64,000 bases of DNA from Methylophilaceae bacterium (lineage in GTDB: Bacteria; Pseudomonadota; Gammaproteobacteria; Burkholderiales; Methylophilaceae). A program made the position numbers and the translations under genes. Where the stretch lies: NCBI GenBank assembly GCA_028244835.1, contig JAOKBJ010000001.1, positions 186,001-250,000 of the forward strand, given 5' to 3'. Within the stretch, counting starts at the first letter, position 1; the number at the start of each line of letters is the position of its first letter. Below are positions 1-9,560 of this stretch, in pieces. The notes beneath the pieces are model-generated. The model had not been told where the DNA came from, searched no databases, and was given only the letters and a program-made list of their open reading frames with translations.

Positions 1-1121
1 CATTTATGGCGCCAACTGAGATTTTAGCAGAGCAACATTTTGAAAAAATAAAATCTTGGCTGTCCCCGCTCGGCATCGAGGTTGAATTATTAACAGGAAG
101 TATGAATCCTAAATTAAAAAAAAGATCGTATGAAAAAATAAAAAGTGGTTTAGCAAAATTAATTGTTGGAACTCATGCATTAATTCAAGAAAAAGTAGAT
201 TACAAAAGCATTGGATTTTATATTATTGACGAACAACATCGTTTTGGAGTGAGGCAAAGATTAGCTTTAAAAGAAAAGAGTGAATCAAATAAAAATTTTG
301 AACCACATCAGTTGATGATGAGCGCGACACCAATACCAAGAACATTGGCAATGAATTATTTTGCAGATATGGATATATCAATTATCAATGAAATGCCACC
401 TGGCAGAAAAAGTATAACTACAAAAATTTTTGCAAGTGAAAAAAGAAATCAAATATTAGATACAATTGACCAGAACTGTTTGAGTGGTAATCAGGTTTAT
501 TGGGTGTGCCCTTTAATTGAAGAAAGTGAAACTTTGCAGCTTGAAACCGCTGAGCGAACATTTCAAGATTTATCTAATTATTTCGTTAACCACAAAGTTG
601 GATTGATTCACGGACGCCTTCATTCAAAAGAAAAAAAAGAAATTATGGAAGAATTTAAGAAGAATAAAATTAAAATTATAGTAGCGACAACTGTAATTGA
701 GGTCGGGGTAGATGTCCCTAATGCAACATTAATGGTCATAGAAAATGCGGAAAGGATGGGGCTCTCACAATTACATCAGCTACGAGGCAGAATTGGTCGC
801 GGGGACAAGGAAAGCATTTGTATTTTACTTTATCAGAAAAAATTATCTGATATTGCTAAACGAAGGCTTAAAGTTATATATGAAAATATTGATGGCTTTA
901 AAATAGCTGAAGAAGATCTAAAATTAAGGGGACCAGGAGAGCTTTTAGGACTAAGGCAAAGCGGGCTCCCTTCTTTACGTATTGCGGATTTAGATCGCGA
1001 CCAAGAGCTATTAAGTATTGCAAAGACAGATGCAGATTTTCTTTTAAAGAAAAGGCCTAAAGATGTATTAATGCATATAAATCGTTGGCACAGAAACTAT
1101 CAAGATGTAGGAAGGTCATAA
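1..1121 (+). CDS. recG: ATP-dependent DNA helicase RecG (C-terminal part, cut by window start)
   Basis: RecG is a superfamily 2 helicase that reverses stalled replication forks and branch-migrates Holliday junctions. The open frame runs in from the window edge, so the N-terminal wedge domain and Walker A are outside; about 372 residues remain of a protein usually near 680. Seen here: the DEQH box (about residue 75 of the visible part), the RecG-typical SATPIPRT motif III (about 106-113), and a motif VI region with QLRGRIGRG followed by the RecG C-terminal LRGPGELLG segment. The stop lies 7 nt before ubiC, suggesting co-transcription. The ATG at position 6 is internal, not the real start. Confidence 0.95.
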   Translation, partial: FMAPTEILAEQHFEKIKSWLSPLGIEVELLTGSMNPKLKKRSYEKIKSGLAKLIVGTHALIQEKVDYKSIGFYIIDEQHRFGVRQRLALKEKSESNKNFEPHQLMMSATPIPRTLAMNYFADMDISIINEMPPGRKSITTKIFASEKRNQILDTIDQNCLSGNQVYWVCPLIEESETLQLETAERTFQDLSNYFVNHKVGLIHGRLHSKEKKEIMEEFKKNKIKIIVATTVIEVGVDVPNATLMVIENAERMGLSQLHQLRGRIGRGDKESICILLYQKKLSDIAKRRLKVIYENIDGFKIAEEDLKLRGPGELLGLRQSGLPSLRIADLDRDQELLSIAKTDADFLLKKRPKDVLMHINRWHRNYQDVGRS

Positions 1122-1128
1122 ATTTAAA

Positions 1129-1653
1129 ATGTGGAATAAAAATATTAAAATAGATAGTAAATTGAAGTTTTGGCTTTTAGATATGAAATCTTTAAGTTAC
1201 AGGATTAGAAGTATTGCAAAACTTGAGATTATTCCTGTTAAAACAAGAGTAAGCAATATTTTTGTTAATGAGAAGAAAATATTTGGCAATATAAAGTCAG
1301 AGCATTTGTATCTCAGAGAAGTTTTAATTTATGCAAATAAATTACCAATTATGTATGCAAGGACGGTTCTGCCTTCGAAGTATTTGAGAGGGTTTTGGCA
1401 CAAAATAAAAAAGTTGAACAACAAACCATTAGCAGATATTGTATTTGAAAAAAAAATGATAATACGTTCAGAATTTAAATTCAAGAAACCGTCTATCAAT
1501 GATAATTTTTCAAAAAAAATCAAGATGTTGGATTTAAAAAATACTAAAATACTTGCGACAAGACAATCAACCTTTAAGAATAAAAATGAAAAAGTAGTAT
1601 TAACTGAGGTTTTTTTTAATAATTTTGAGAAATTTGATTATTTAGATGGTTAA
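1129..1653 (+). CDS. ubiC: Chorismate lyase UbiC
   Basis: Chorismate pyruvate-lyase makes 4-hydroxybenzoate from chorismate, the first committed step of ubiquinone synthesis. The protein has 174 residues, close to the family length. Family marks visible are the SLSYRIRS segment near residue 21, LREV (about 63-66) and ARTVLP (about 77-82), which carry the substrate-binding arginines, the PLADIVF stretch near residue 100, and the terminal LTEVFF carrying the conserved glutamate. It overlaps ubiA by 8 nt, so the two consecutive pathway steps are translationally coupled. The sequence is lysine-rich and diverged, but motif order fits UbiC well. Confidence 0.85.
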   Translation: MWNKNIKIDSKLKFWLLDMKSLSYRIRSIAKLEIIPVKTRVSNIFVNEKKIFGNIKSEHLYLREVLIYANKLPIMYARTVLPSKYLRGFWHKIKKLNNKPLADIVFEKKMIIRSEFKFKKPSINDNFSKKIKMLDLKNTKILATRQSTFKNKNEKVVLTEVFFNNFEKFDYLDG

Positions 1654-2491
1654 ATTCAAAACTTTAGTAAATTTAACTAGAATTAATAAACCAATCGGTA
1701 TATTTTTACTGCTATGGCCTACACTTTGTGCAATTTGGCTTGCTTCAGGAGGGATACCTAATATCAAAATATTGATTATTTTTATATTAGGGACAATTTT
1801 AATGAGGTCCGCAGGATGTGTTGCCAATGATTTAGCCGATCGCAATCTAGATTCTTTTGTAGAAAGAACAAAAAATAGACCAATTACGTCTGGCTTAGTA
1901 AGTACTAAAGATGCAGTTATATTACTTCTGATATTGTTAATATTCTCTTTTATTCTTGTAGCTCAATTAAATTATTTAACTATTTTCATTTCTTCTGCGG
2001 CACTTTTATTTTCATTAACTTATCCTTTTACTAAACGGTTTTTTTCTATTCCTCAACTATATCTTGGAGTTACTTTTGGATTTGGTATATTAATGGCTTT
2101 TTCAGCTATTCAAAACACAATTCCTATAGAGGCTCAAATTTTATTTATATCGAATGTTTTTTGGGTTTTCGCTTATGACTCTCATTATGCAATTAGTGAT
2201 ATGGAAGATGATAGGAAATTAAATATTCATTCTGCGCCATTAACATTTAATAATAAAACTATCTTGATGGTTACACTAAGCTATCTTTTAATGTTTTTAG
2301 GTTTATCTATTATTGGAATTATGAAAGAATTTACTATTAGTTTTTATGTGTTACTGGTATTGGCTATAGTAGTTACAATGTATGGATGTTTTGAAAGTAG
2401 ACATATGGAACCATATAAAAATTTCAAAGCATTCTTAAGAAACAATTATGTGGGGTTTATAATATTTGCAGGATTTTTCTCCCAAACATAA
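1646..2491 (+). CDS. ubiA: 4-hydroxybenzoate polyprenyltransferase UbiA
   Basis: Inner-membrane prenyltransferase that attaches the polyprenyl chain to 4-hydroxybenzoate in ubiquinone synthesis. 281 residues, close to the family length, with about eight hydrophobic segments. Both aspartate-rich Mg-diphosphate sites are present: NDLADRNLD at about 61-69, followed by the family sequence ERTKNRPI, and YDSHYAISDMEDD at about 177-189. It overlaps ubiC by 8 nt. The following 100 nt carry the rplM promoter; no terminator hairpin was seen between them. Confidence 0.95.
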   Translation: MVKFKTLVNLTRINKPIGIFLLLWPTLCAIWLASGGIPNIKILIIFILGTILMRSAGCVANDLADRNLDSFVERTKNRPITSGLVSTKDAVILLLILLIFSFILVAQLNYLTIFISSAALLFSLTYPFTKRFFSIPQLYLGVTFGFGILMAFSAIQNTIPIEAQILFISNVFWVFAYDSHYAISDMEDDRKLNIHSAPLTFNNKTILMVTLSYLLMFLGLSIIGIMKEFTISFYVLLVLAIVVTMYGCFESRHMEPYKNFKAFLRNNYVGFIIFAGFFSQT

Positions 2492-2516
2492 AAAATTAGT
2501 TTGAGTAAGGAATAAA

Positions 2517-2546
2517 TTGACATACAGACCTAAAATAGACTAAAAT
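2517..2546 (+). promoter_or_regulatory. Predicted sigma-70 promoter for rplM-rpsI
   Basis: A perfect -35 box TTGACA (2517-2522) is separated by 18 bp from TAAAAT (2541-2546). It lies about 45 bp before the rplM start, in the only gap between ubiA and the ribosomal protein operon. Confidence 0.7.
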
Positions 2547-2591
2547 TCGCATCTTAATTTTTTTTATGCATAAATTGGTACTTTAAATAAA

Positions 2592-3020
2592 ATGAAAACA
2601 TTTTCAGCTAAATCACATGAAGTTAAAAGAGACTGGTTATTAGTAGATGCTACTGATGCAACTCTAGGCAGGCTAGCAAGCGCAATTGCTCACAGACTGA
2701 GAGGGAAGCATAAAGCTATTTATACCCCTCATGTTGATACCGGAGATTATATTGTTGTTATTAATGCAGAGAAGTTAAAAGTTACTGGAAATAAGGCAGA
2801 TGGTAAAATTTACCATAGACACTCTGGATTTCCTGGTGGTCTTTACTCAACAAATTTTAAAAAGATGCAAGAAAAATTTCCAGGTAGGGCTTTAGAAAAA
2901 GCAGTAAAAGGCATGTTACCTAAAGGACCTTTAGGATATGCCATGGTAAAAAAAATGAAGGTTTTTGCTGGAAGTAATCATAATCATTCAGCACAACAGC
3001 CACTACCAATAACTTTATAA
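2592..3020 (+). CDS. rplM: 50S ribosomal protein L13
   Basis: Large-subunit ribosomal protein, 142 residues, exactly the usual bacterial length. The N-terminal KTFSAK and [12 protein letters not shown] segments, the LRGKHK motif near residue 37, the HVDTGDY-type strand and the MLPKGPLG motif near residue 107 are all characteristic. It is followed 16 nt later by rpsI, the standard L13-S9 operon, ending at a hairpin terminator. Confidence 0.98.
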   Translation: MKTFSAKSHEVKRDWLLVDATDATLGRLASAIAHRLRGKHKAIYTPHVDTGDYIVVINAEKLKVTGNKADGKIYHRHSGFPGGLYSTNFKKMQEKFPGRALEKAVKGMLPKGPLGYAMVKKMKVFAGSNHNHSAQQPLPITL

Positions 3021-3036
3021 TTTCAGGATATATTTA

Positions 3037-3429
3037 ATGATAGGTAAATATTATTACGGTACAGGAAGAAGAAAAAGCTCTATAGCGAGGGTGTTTATTC
3101 AGCCCGGTAAAGGAAATATTGTTATTAACAATAAGCCTATGGCAGAATACTTTTCAAGATACACTTCTCAAATAATCATGAAACAGCCATTGGAGCTAAC
3201 TAATAATACTTCAACATTTGATATAAAAGTTAATGTTGTTGGCGGTGGAGAATCTGGCCAAGCTGGAGCTGTAAGACATGGAATTACAAGAGCTTTGATG
3301 GATTATGACATTGAACTTAAGCCTGATTTATCTAAAGCAGGATATGTAACAAGAGATGCACGTGAGGTGGAGCGTAAGAAAGTTGGATTACGAAAAGCAA
3401 GGCGTGCTAAACAGTTTTCAAAACGATAA
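3037..3429 (+). CDS. rpsI: 30S ribosomal protein S9
   Basis: Small-subunit protein of 130 residues, the standard length. [14 protein letters not shown] at the N-terminus and the very basic C-terminal tail ending in KQFSKR, which in S9 reaches the P-site tRNA, are diagnostic. Second gene of the rplM-rpsI operon; a strong intrinsic terminator follows within 20 nt. Confidence 0.98.
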   Translation: MIGKYYYGTGRRKSSIARVFIQPGKGNIVINNKPMAEYFSRYTSQIIMKQPLELTNNTSTFDIKVNVVGGGESGQAGAVRHGITRALMDYDIELKPDLSKAGYVTRDAREVERKKVGLRKARRAKQFSKR

Positions 3430-3442
3430 ATCTTTTGAACTG

Positions 3443-3473
3443 CAAAAAGCCGCTTTTAAGCGGCTTTTTTTTT
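3443..3473 (+). terminator. Intrinsic terminator after rplM-rpsI
   Basis: AAAAGCCGCTTTTAAGCGGC forms a GCCGCTT/AAGCGGC stem, followed by a run of nine T. It directly follows the rpsI stop. Confidence 0.9.
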
Positions 3474-3501
3474 AAGAAGATTAACTTATTAACAATGTAG
3501 A

Positions 3502-4554
3502 ATGTTTATATATATGGATAAAAAAATAAAAGTAAGTATTGTTGGGGGATCCGGCTATACCGGGATAGAGTTATTAAGGCTATTGTCTCTTCATCCCAAT
3601 GTAGAAATACTGCATATCACTTCGAGAAATGATACTGGTAGGTTCGTATGCGATATTTATCCTTCTTTAAGAGGTGTATTAAGTCATAAATTTGTGAATC
3701 CTGATGATATTGACTTAAAGGATTCAAATTTAGTTTTTTTTGCTACTCCAAATGGTGTGGCAATGAAATATGCTAAAAATTTAATTGATAATGGAATTAA
3801 AGTTATAGATTTAGCTGCAGATTTTAGGATCAAGAATATAAAAGAATGGGAGAAATGGTATGAAATGCCCCATGAATGTCCTGATATTATAGAAAAAGCT
3901 ATTTATGGGCTTCCGGAAGTAAATAGGAATCAAATTAAAAATGCTCAGCTTGTAGCTAACCCAGGATGTTATCCAACGGCAATTCAATTAGCTTTAGTGC
4001 CTTTATTAAAAGAAGGTTTAATAGATCCACTATCAATAATAGCTGATGCAAAATCTGGAATCAGTGGGGCAGGAAAAAAGACTCAAGATGGTCTTTTATT
4101 GTCAGAGGCAAGTGAAAACTTTAAGGCTTACTCTTTGTCTGGACATAGACATCAACCTGAAATTGAAGAAAATTTAAGCCAGAATTCAAAAAATGGAAAA
4201 GTGAGGGTTTTATTTGTACCCCACCTTTTACCAATGGTAAGAGGAATTCACGCTACAATATACGCAAATTGCATTAAAGACTTTGACCCATCAAAAATTT
4301 TTAATAACTTTTATGATAAAGAACCATTTGTTGATATTATGAAAGCAAATTCATGTCCTGAAACTAAATCTGTGAGGGCTTCTAATGTCTGTAGAATATC
4401 GTTTTATAAAGTACCTAATACTCAACAACTAGTAATTTTGTCTGTTATAGATAACTTAGTAAAAGGGGCAGCGGGGCAGGCACTTCAAAATATGAATATT
4501 ATGATGGGATGGCAAGAAACTTTAGGATTAGAATTAATACCATTAACACCTTAA
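3502..4554 (+). CDS. argC: N-acetyl-gamma-glutamyl-phosphate reductase
   Basis: Third step of arginine synthesis: NADPH-dependent reduction of N-acetylglutamyl phosphate to the semialdehyde. 350 residues. The nucleotide-binding GGSGYTG loop is at about 15-21 and the catalytic cysteine is in NPGCYPTA (about C156); SGHRHQPEIE supplies the conserved histidine. The start is uncertain: the ATG at 3514 begins MDKKIKVSIVGG and fits the family better than the upstream ATG; neither has a clear ribosome-binding site. The next gene starts 5 nt after the stop, in an argC, coiled-coil protein, bactofilin, erpA run. Confidence 0.96.
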   Translation: MFIYMDKKIKVSIVGGSGYTGIELLRLLSLHPNVEILHITSRNDTGRFVCDIYPSLRGVLSHKFVNPDDIDLKDSNLVFFATPNGVAMKYAKNLIDNGIKVIDLAADFRIKNIKEWEKWYEMPHECPDIIEKAIYGLPEVNRNQIKNAQLVANPGCYPTAIQLALVPLLKEGLIDPLSIIADAKSGISGAGKKTQDGLLLSEASENFKAYSLSGHRHQPEIEENLSQNSKNGKVRVLFVPHLLPMVRGIHATIYANCIKDFDPSKIFNNFYDKEPFVDIMKANSCPETKSVRASNVCRISFYKVPNTQQLVILSVIDNLVKGAAGQALQNMNIMMGWQETLGLELIPLTP

Positions 4555-4559
4555 TTAAA

Positions 4560-4919
4560 ATGAAGAATAGATCAAAAAAAAGAAATTACAAATTAACTGG
4601 AAATACCGCTAGAATAAGGACTAGTAGTGCTTGGCCTGGTTATTTATTAATAGCCATTTTTTTTATTATTACTGGCGCCGGTGCCACATATTATTTTTTT
4701 AATGGCGGTAAATCTATTAAGTTTCTACTAAGAATAGATGAATTAGTGAGTATTAATAGATTACAAGAAAAAGAATTGCTTGAGTTGAAGTTGGAGTTGC
4801 AGATGTCTCAGATTTCATATGAAAAAAATGTTTCAGCATTAAGGGAAGTAAAAGAAAAAAATACTGAATTAAAGGAAAGTGTTTTATTTTATGAAAAAAT
4901 TGTAGGAAAAAGAAGATAA
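4560..4919 (+). CDS. Small membrane-anchored coiled-coil protein (DUF6776-like)
   Basis: 119 residues from the ATG at 4560. A longer in-frame start at 4509 would lie inside argC and is not needed. A basic N-terminus (MKNRSKKRNYK) is followed by one membrane span (about 28-50) and then a heptad-rich segment from about 60 to 112, predicted as a periplasmic coiled coil. The layout and its place directly before bactofilin resemble the longer DUF6776-type proteins beside bactofilin and erpA in other betaproteobacteria; this one is shorter. Tight spacing (3 nt) suggests it works with the bactofilin in cell-envelope organisation; that is inference. Confidence 0.6.
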   Translation: MKNRSKKRNYKLTGNTARIRTSSAWPGYLLIAIFFIITGAGATYYFFNGGKSIKFLLRIDELVSINRLQEKELLELKLELQMSQISYEKNVSALREVKEKNTELKESVLFYEKIVGKRR

Positions 4920-4922
4920 TTT

Positions 4923-5348
4923 ATGCTATTTAAGAAAAAAAAGAAATTAGGTGCTATAGATACTTTGATAGACATAGATATTGTTATCAAAGGGAATACT
5001 TCATATTCAGGCGGCTTGAGGTTGGACGGAAAGATTTATGGAGATTTAACAGTTGTTGAAGATTCAGGCGGTACCCTTATTATGGGTGAAAAAAGTAGAA
5101 TAAAAGGAAGTGTTATGGTTGAAATAGGCATTATTGCAGGTGAGATTATAGGCGATGTTAAATGCTATGAATATTTAGAATTACAACCTGGATCTATTAT
5201 TAAGGGTAATATTGAGTATAATTCGATTGAGATACATGCAGGTGCTATAGTGAATGGAGAGTTAAGGCAGGTAAGTAAGACACAAAAAAAATTACCATTT
5301 AAAAAAGATAAGAAAGTAGAAGTTATAGGAGATAAAAATGACAGCTGA
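4923..5348 (+). CDS. Bactofilin family cytoskeletal protein
   Basis: 141 residues. The central part (about 20-115) is a series of short beta-helix turns with regular glycine and hydrophobic residues ([45 protein letters not shown]), the DUF583/bactofilin fold, flanked by lysine-rich unstructured ends. Bactofilins polymerise without nucleotide and scaffold envelope enzymes at the membrane; the very basic N-terminus (LFKKKKK) could contact the membrane. The stop overlaps the start of erpA by 11 nt. Confidence 0.9.
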   Translation: MLFKKKKKLGAIDTLIDIDIVIKGNTSYSGGLRLDGKIYGDLTVVEDSGGTLIMGEKSRIKGSVMVEIGIIAGEIIGDVKCYEYLELQPGSIIKGNIEYNSIEIHAGAIVNGELRQVSKTQKKLPFKKDKKVEVIGDKNDS

Positions 5349-5688
5349 AATTTTAATACCAACACCGATTAATTTTACAGATAATGCAGTAAATAAAGTT
5401 AAAGAATTAATAGCTGAGGAAGGTTCGCCTGATCTTAAACTTAGAGTGTTTGTAAGCGGGGGTGGATGTTCTGGTTTTCAATATGGCTTTACTTTTGAAG
5501 AAATAATTAATGAGGATGACACTCAAGTTGTAAAGGATACAGTGACTTTATTAGTTGACCCAATGAGCTTGCAGTATTTAAATGGTGCTGAGATTGATTA
5601 CCAAGACAATGTTCAAGGATCTCAATTTGTAATTAAAAATCCTAATGCAACTACTACTTGTGGCTGCGGATCTTCTTTTTCCGCTTAA
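5338..5688 (+). CDS. erpA: Iron-sulfur cluster insertion protein ErpA
   Basis: A-type carrier that delivers Fe-S clusters to apoproteins. 116 residues with the three A-type cysteines: C44 in [10 protein letters not shown], and C108 and C110 in [12 protein letters not shown] at the C-terminus. The N-terminal extension before NFTDNAV is typical of ErpA rather than IscA. It overlaps bactofilin by 11 nt, and its stop codon lies in a TTAA shared with the stop of the convergent gltA. Confidence 0.93.
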   Translation: MTAEILIPTPINFTDNAVNKVKELIAEEGSPDLKLRVFVSGGGCSGFQYGFTFEEIINEDDTQVVKDTVTLLVDPMSLQYLNGAEIDYQDNVQGSQFVIKNPNATTTCGCGSSFSA

Positions 5689-6965
5689 AGATTAGGAACG
5701 TCTCTTCTAAGTTTTCCCGTATAAATCTGTCTTGGACGTCCTATCTTAGAATTTTCATTAAGTATCATTTCATTCCAATGCGCAACCCATCCAGCTGTTC
5801 TCGCTAAGGCAAATACTGCAGTAAACATGGAATTTGGAATTCCTAATGCTTTCATTACAATACCAGAGTAGAAATCTACGTTCGGATATAATTTTTTCTT
5901 AACAAAATATTCATCCTCAAGAGCAATTTTTTCTAATTTAAGCGCTAATTTAAATATTGGGTCATTTCGAAGGCCTAGCTCATCTAATACTTCATGGCAT
6001 GTCGCTTTCATTATAATGGCACGTGGATCTTTGTTCTTATAGATGCGGTGGCCAAAACCCATGAGGCGAAATGAATCTGTTTTATCTTTAGCTCTTTTAA
6101 TATACTCATTAATTCGCCCCTCATTTCTGATTTCACCAAGCATTTTTAGGGTTGCTTCATTTGCTCCACCATGAGCTGGCCCCCATAAAGATGCAATTCC
6201 TGCTGCAACACAGGCAAAAGGATTTGCCCCTGATGATCCAACAAGTCTGACAGTAGAAGTTGATGCATTTTGTTCGTGATCAGCATGCAAGATAAGAATT
6301 TTTTCAAATGCTTTGGAGATCACAGGATTTTGTAAATATTTAGTATTAGGAGTAGAAAACATCATATTAAGAAAATTTTCTGAATAACTAAGTTCATCTT
6401 TAGGGTAGACAAAAGGGCGACCTTGGCTGTAAGCATAACTCCATGCAGCAATCGTTGGTACTTTCGCAATTAGCCTTTGGGCAGATAGTTTACGGTGATT
6501 TTGATTATTAACTTTCATATTTTCGTCAAAATAAAATGCAGACATTGAACCAACTACCCCAACCATAACTGCCATAGGGTGAGCATCCCGCCTAAATCCC
6601 CGAAAAATATTATTTAACTGATCATGAGGTAAGCTGTGTTCTTTAATTGATTTAATGTAGCCTGTTTTTTCTCTAGAATTTGGTAATTCACCATTAAAAA
6701 GTAAATAAGCAATATCTAAATACTCACATTTTTCAGCTAATTGTTCAATCGGGTGCCCTCGGTGCAGTAACTCACCTTTTCCGCCATCAACGAATGTTAT
6801 GGATGATGAACATTCTGCAGTAGATGAAAATCCTGGGTCAAATGTTTTGATTGTATTTGAATGTAATGAGCTTACGTCAATTGCAGGGTAGCCCATTGAT
6901 CCTTGTACAATCGGAAGTTCAATTTCTTTTCCCTGAATTATTAATTTTGCTTTTATTTTAGCCAT
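5685..6965 (-). CDS. gltA: Citrate synthase (type II)
   Basis: Condenses acetyl-CoA and oxaloacetate to citrate. 426 residues, normal for the hexameric, NADH-sensitive proteobacterial type, with the N-terminal beta domain ([14 protein letters not shown]) present. Catalytic residues are recognisable: the [11 protein letters not shown] segment, the histidine of [17 protein letters not shown], and the aspartate of VDFYSG. The gene is convergent with erpA and shares its stop; upstream lies anmK on the same strand, 73 nt away. Confidence 0.97.
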   Translation of the reverse strand: MAKIKAKLIIQGKEIELPIVQGSMGYPAIDVSSLHSNTIKTFDPGFSSTAECSSSITFVDGGKGELLHRGHPIEQLAEKCEYLDIAYLLFNGELPNSREKTGYIKSIKEHSLPHDQLNNIFRGFRRDAHPMAVMVGVVGSMSAFYFDENMKVNNQNHRKLSAQRLIAKVPTIAAWSYAYSQGRPFVYPKDELSYSENFLNMMFSTPNTKYLQNPVISKAFEKILILHADHEQNASTSTVRLVGSSGANPFACVAAGIASLWGPAHGGANEATLKMLGEIRNEGRINEYIKRAKDKTDSFRLMGFGHRIYKNKDPRAIIMKATCHEVLDELGLRNDPIFKLALKLEKIALEDEYFVKKKLYPNVDFYSGIVMKALGIPNSMFTAVFALARTAGWVAHWNEMILNENSKIGRPRQIYTGKLRRDVPNL

Positions 6966-7038
6966 ACTGTTTTATTTAATTTCTGTAATAGTATTCATTA
7001 ATCAGATGTTTAAGTATTATACCTAACCCGCTTCCTTT

Positions 7039-8133
7039 TTAGGAATAATGGATGGTACCCAGAATTCTAGGGCCGGAAGCCCCAGTTATAGTTGGTGAAT
7101 TATTATACTTTTTTTGAATACATTTTTTTGCAAGCCAAGCGAATGCTATAGCTTCTACTTGTTGGGAAGGAATATTGAGTTTGTCGGTAGTATCAATATT
7201 TCGACCAGTAATTTCTTCAAGCCTCTCGATAAGAAATTTATTTTTACTTCCACCACCGCAAATATATATCTCATCTACAGAAGAACAAAATATTTTTATA
7301 GCATTGTTAATTGTTACCACAGTCAGTTCTAAGAGAGTTCTTTGAATATCTTCAGGAGGGTAATTTTTAACATAAAATTTATTCAGCCAGTCTATATTGA
7401 ATAATTCTCTCCCAGTACTTTTTGGTGGAATTTTTTTAAAGAATGAATCTTTTTGTAATTTAAGTAAAAGAGCCTCAATTAATTTCCCTGATTTTGCCCA
7501 TCTGCCTATGTGATCAAAGTTTTTATTATGGTGAATTTTAATCCAATGATCTAATAAAATATTGCCTGGACCACAATCAAAACCGGTTATTTTTTTATTA
7601 ACTGGTAAATAAGTTATATTACTTATCCCACCAATATTAATAATTACTCTGTTTTTATTTTTTTTAAAAAAGTATTCATTATGGAAAGCTGGAACAAGAG
7701 GTGCTCCTTGCCCTCCAGCAACTATATCTCTATTTCTAAAATCAGAAACAACAGTTATGTTGGTTAACTCAGCTAAAAGATTGGCATTGCCAAGCTGTAT
7801 AGAATAGCCATTTTTTGGATAATGCCTTATTGTCTGTCCATGATAACCAATACATTTTATATCTTTAGTTTGTAGTTTATTTTTTTTTAGAATTTTTTTA
7901 ATGCCATTTGCTGTTATTTTTGCATGAAATAGAGAAAGACGAATAGAATGTTCAAGATCAGAGTGCTGCCCTGTATGGAGTGCTAGAAATTCTTTTTTTG
8001 TGTTTTCGTTGTATGGAATTTGAATAAAATCGATAATATTTATTGTTTTATTATTTTGATTAATTAAAACAATATCAATTCCATCTAGACTAGTTCCAGA
8101 CATAACCCCAAATAATAGTGATGAATTATTCAT
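7039..8133 (-). CDS. anmK: Anhydro-N-acetylmuramic acid kinase
   Basis: Recycles cell-wall 1,6-anhydro-MurNAc by hydrolysis and phosphorylation to MurNAc-6-P. 364 residues. The N-terminal phosphate loop (GVMSGTSLDGID), GYHGQTIRH, GGQGAPLVPAFH, the NIGGISN adenosine segment, DCGPGN and ICGGGSKN are all AnmK signatures. It is divergent from tyrS, the arrangement common in betaproteobacteria; the 117 bp between them must hold both promoters. No downstream murQ-like partner is present in the window. Confidence 0.96.
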   Translation of the reverse strand: MNNSSLLFGVMSGTSLDGIDIVLINQNNKTINIIDFIQIPYNENTKKEFLALHTGQHSDLEHSIRLSLFHAKITANGIKKILKKNKLQTKDIKCIGYHGQTIRHYPKNGYSIQLGNANLLAELTNITVVSDFRNRDIVAGGQGAPLVPAFHNEYFFKKNKNRVIINIGGISNITYLPVNKKITGFDCGPGNILLDHWIKIHHNKNFDHIGRWAKSGKLIEALLLKLQKDSFFKKIPPKSTGRELFNIDWLNKFYVKNYPPEDIQRTLLELTVVTINNAIKIFCSSVDEIYICGGGSKNKFLIERLEEITGRNIDTTDKLNIPSQQVEAIAFAWLAKKCIQKKYNNSPTITGASGPRILGTIHYS

Positions 8134-8250
8134 GTTTTTAATTGTGATCGTTTTATTTTTTTATACAAGTATTTGAAATAATAAAAGTCTAATTATTTAA
8201 GTATATAATTACGATAGAATTAAATTAAATAGAATAATGAGATAGTAATA

Positions 8251-9444
8251 GTGGACATAAAAGAACAATTAGAAATAATTAAAAGAGGTTCTGATGAGAT
8301 TTTAATTGAATCAGAATTAATTGAGAAATTAAAAAAAGGTATTCCTCTTAAAATTAAAGCAGGATTTGACCCAACTGCACCAGATCTTCATTTGGGGCAT
8401 GCTGTATTGCTAAATAAATTAAGACAATTTCAAGATTTAGGCCATGAAGTTTATTTTTTGATTGGTGATTTTACTGGAATGATTGGTGATCCTACTGGTA
8501 AAAATGTGACAAGACCCCCATTATCAAAAGAAGATGTTAAAGAAAACGCCAAAACATATTCAGATCAAGTTTTTAAAATATTAGATAAATCTAAGACACA
8601 AATTGTATTTAATTCAAAATGGCTTAATGATTTAGGTGCTGCAGGCATTGTAAAATTGGCTTCAAGTCATACTGTTGCAAGGATGTTGGAAAGAGATGAT
8701 TTTTCGAAAAGATATAAAGCTAATCAGCCAATTTCTATTCATGAATTTTTGTATCCATTACTTCAAGGTTACGACTCTGTCGCATTAAAATCAGATATAG
8801 AAATAGGGGGAACGGATCAGAAGTTTAATTTACTAATGGGGCGGGAGTTACAAAAACAATTAGGCCAAGACCCTCAATGTATATTAACAATGCCACTTTT
8901 AGAAGGTTTAGATGGGGTTCAAAAAATGTCAAAATCTTCAAAAAATTATATTGGCATTAATGAATCAGCTGAAATAGTTTTTGCAAAACTTTTATCACTA
9001 TCTGATGACTTGATGTGGCGCTATATAAATTTATTGTCCTTAGAGACATTAGATAATATAAGATCTTGGAAAAAAAGAATTGATGAAGGAGAAAATCCAA
9101 AAAATATTAAAGTAGAATTTTCAAAAGAGATCGTTAGTCGACTTTATGATGATGAAGCTGCAAAGAATGCTGAAGATAATTTTAATTTAAGAGCTAAAGG
9201 AGATATTCCAAAAAATATCGAAGAACATTCATTATTAAATATTGAGCCAGAAGGAATAAATATTCCTCAATTACTAAAAAAAATAGATTTAGTTTCAAGC
9301 ACTTCGGAAGCTATCAGATTGATTAAAGGGGGAGGCATTAAAATTAATGGAGATAAGATAACTGAGATAAGATTTACTGCAGCCAAAGGCATCAGCTTTA
9401 CAATCCAAGTAGGCAAAAGAAAATTTGCAAAAATTAACACTTAG
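8251..9444 (+). CDS. tyrS: Tyrosyl-tRNA synthetase
   Basis: Class I synthetase charging tRNA-Tyr. 397 residues from a GTG start; the first residues ([16 protein letters not shown]) match the family N-terminus, so the GTG is preferred. HLGH, the HIGH-box variant, is at about residues 49-52 and KMSKS at about 231-235, with the C-terminal S4 RNA-binding domain in the last 65 residues ([23 protein letters not shown]). Divergent from anmK. Confidence 0.97.
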   Translation: MDIKEQLEIIKRGSDEILIESELIEKLKKGIPLKIKAGFDPTAPDLHLGHAVLLNKLRQFQDLGHEVYFLIGDFTGMIGDPTGKNVTRPPLSKEDVKENAKTYSDQVFKILDKSKTQIVFNSKWLNDLGAAGIVKLASSHTVARMLERDDFSKRYKANQPISIHEFLYPLLQGYDSVALKSDIEIGGTDQKFNLLMGRELQKQLGQDPQCILTMPLLEGLDGVQKMSKSSKNYIGINESAEIVFAKLLSLSDDLMWRYINLLSLETLDNIRSWKKRIDEGENPKNIKVEFSKEIVSRLYDDEAAKNAEDNFNLRAKGDIPKNIEEHSLLNIEPEGINIPQLLKKIDLVSSTSEAIRLIKGGGIKINGDKITEIRFTAAKGISFTIQVGKRKFAKINT

Positions 9445-9461
9445 AGTTAACAAGTTTATTC

Positions 9462-9490
9462 TTTCAATTTATTGAATTTATTGATATAAT
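9462..9490 (+). promoter_or_regulatory. Predicted promoter of the rimP-nusA-infB operon
   Basis: A perfect -10 box TATAAT (9485-9490) sits 71 bp before rimP with a weak -35 (TTTCAA near 9462-9467, 17 bp spacer). A hairpin followed by a T run lies only about 15-30 nt downstream of the expected transcript start. Confidence 0.55.
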
Positions 9491-9504
9491 TCGCAGTTAT
9501 TAAT

Positions 9505-9529
9505 GGGCCTATGGCCCTTTTTTGTTTTT
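9505..9529 (+). terminator. Terminator-like hairpin in the rimP leader
   Basis: GGGCC TAT GGCCC (9505-9517) is a perfect 5-bp GC stem with a 3-nt loop, followed by six T, one G and five more T. It could end tyrS transcripts, but because a TATAAT box lies just upstream it also sits at the very start of the rimP transcript, where it could act as an attenuator. Confidence 0.65.
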
Positions 9530-9560
9530 AGGACCTTAATTTTAAACAAGGAATTAGAAA

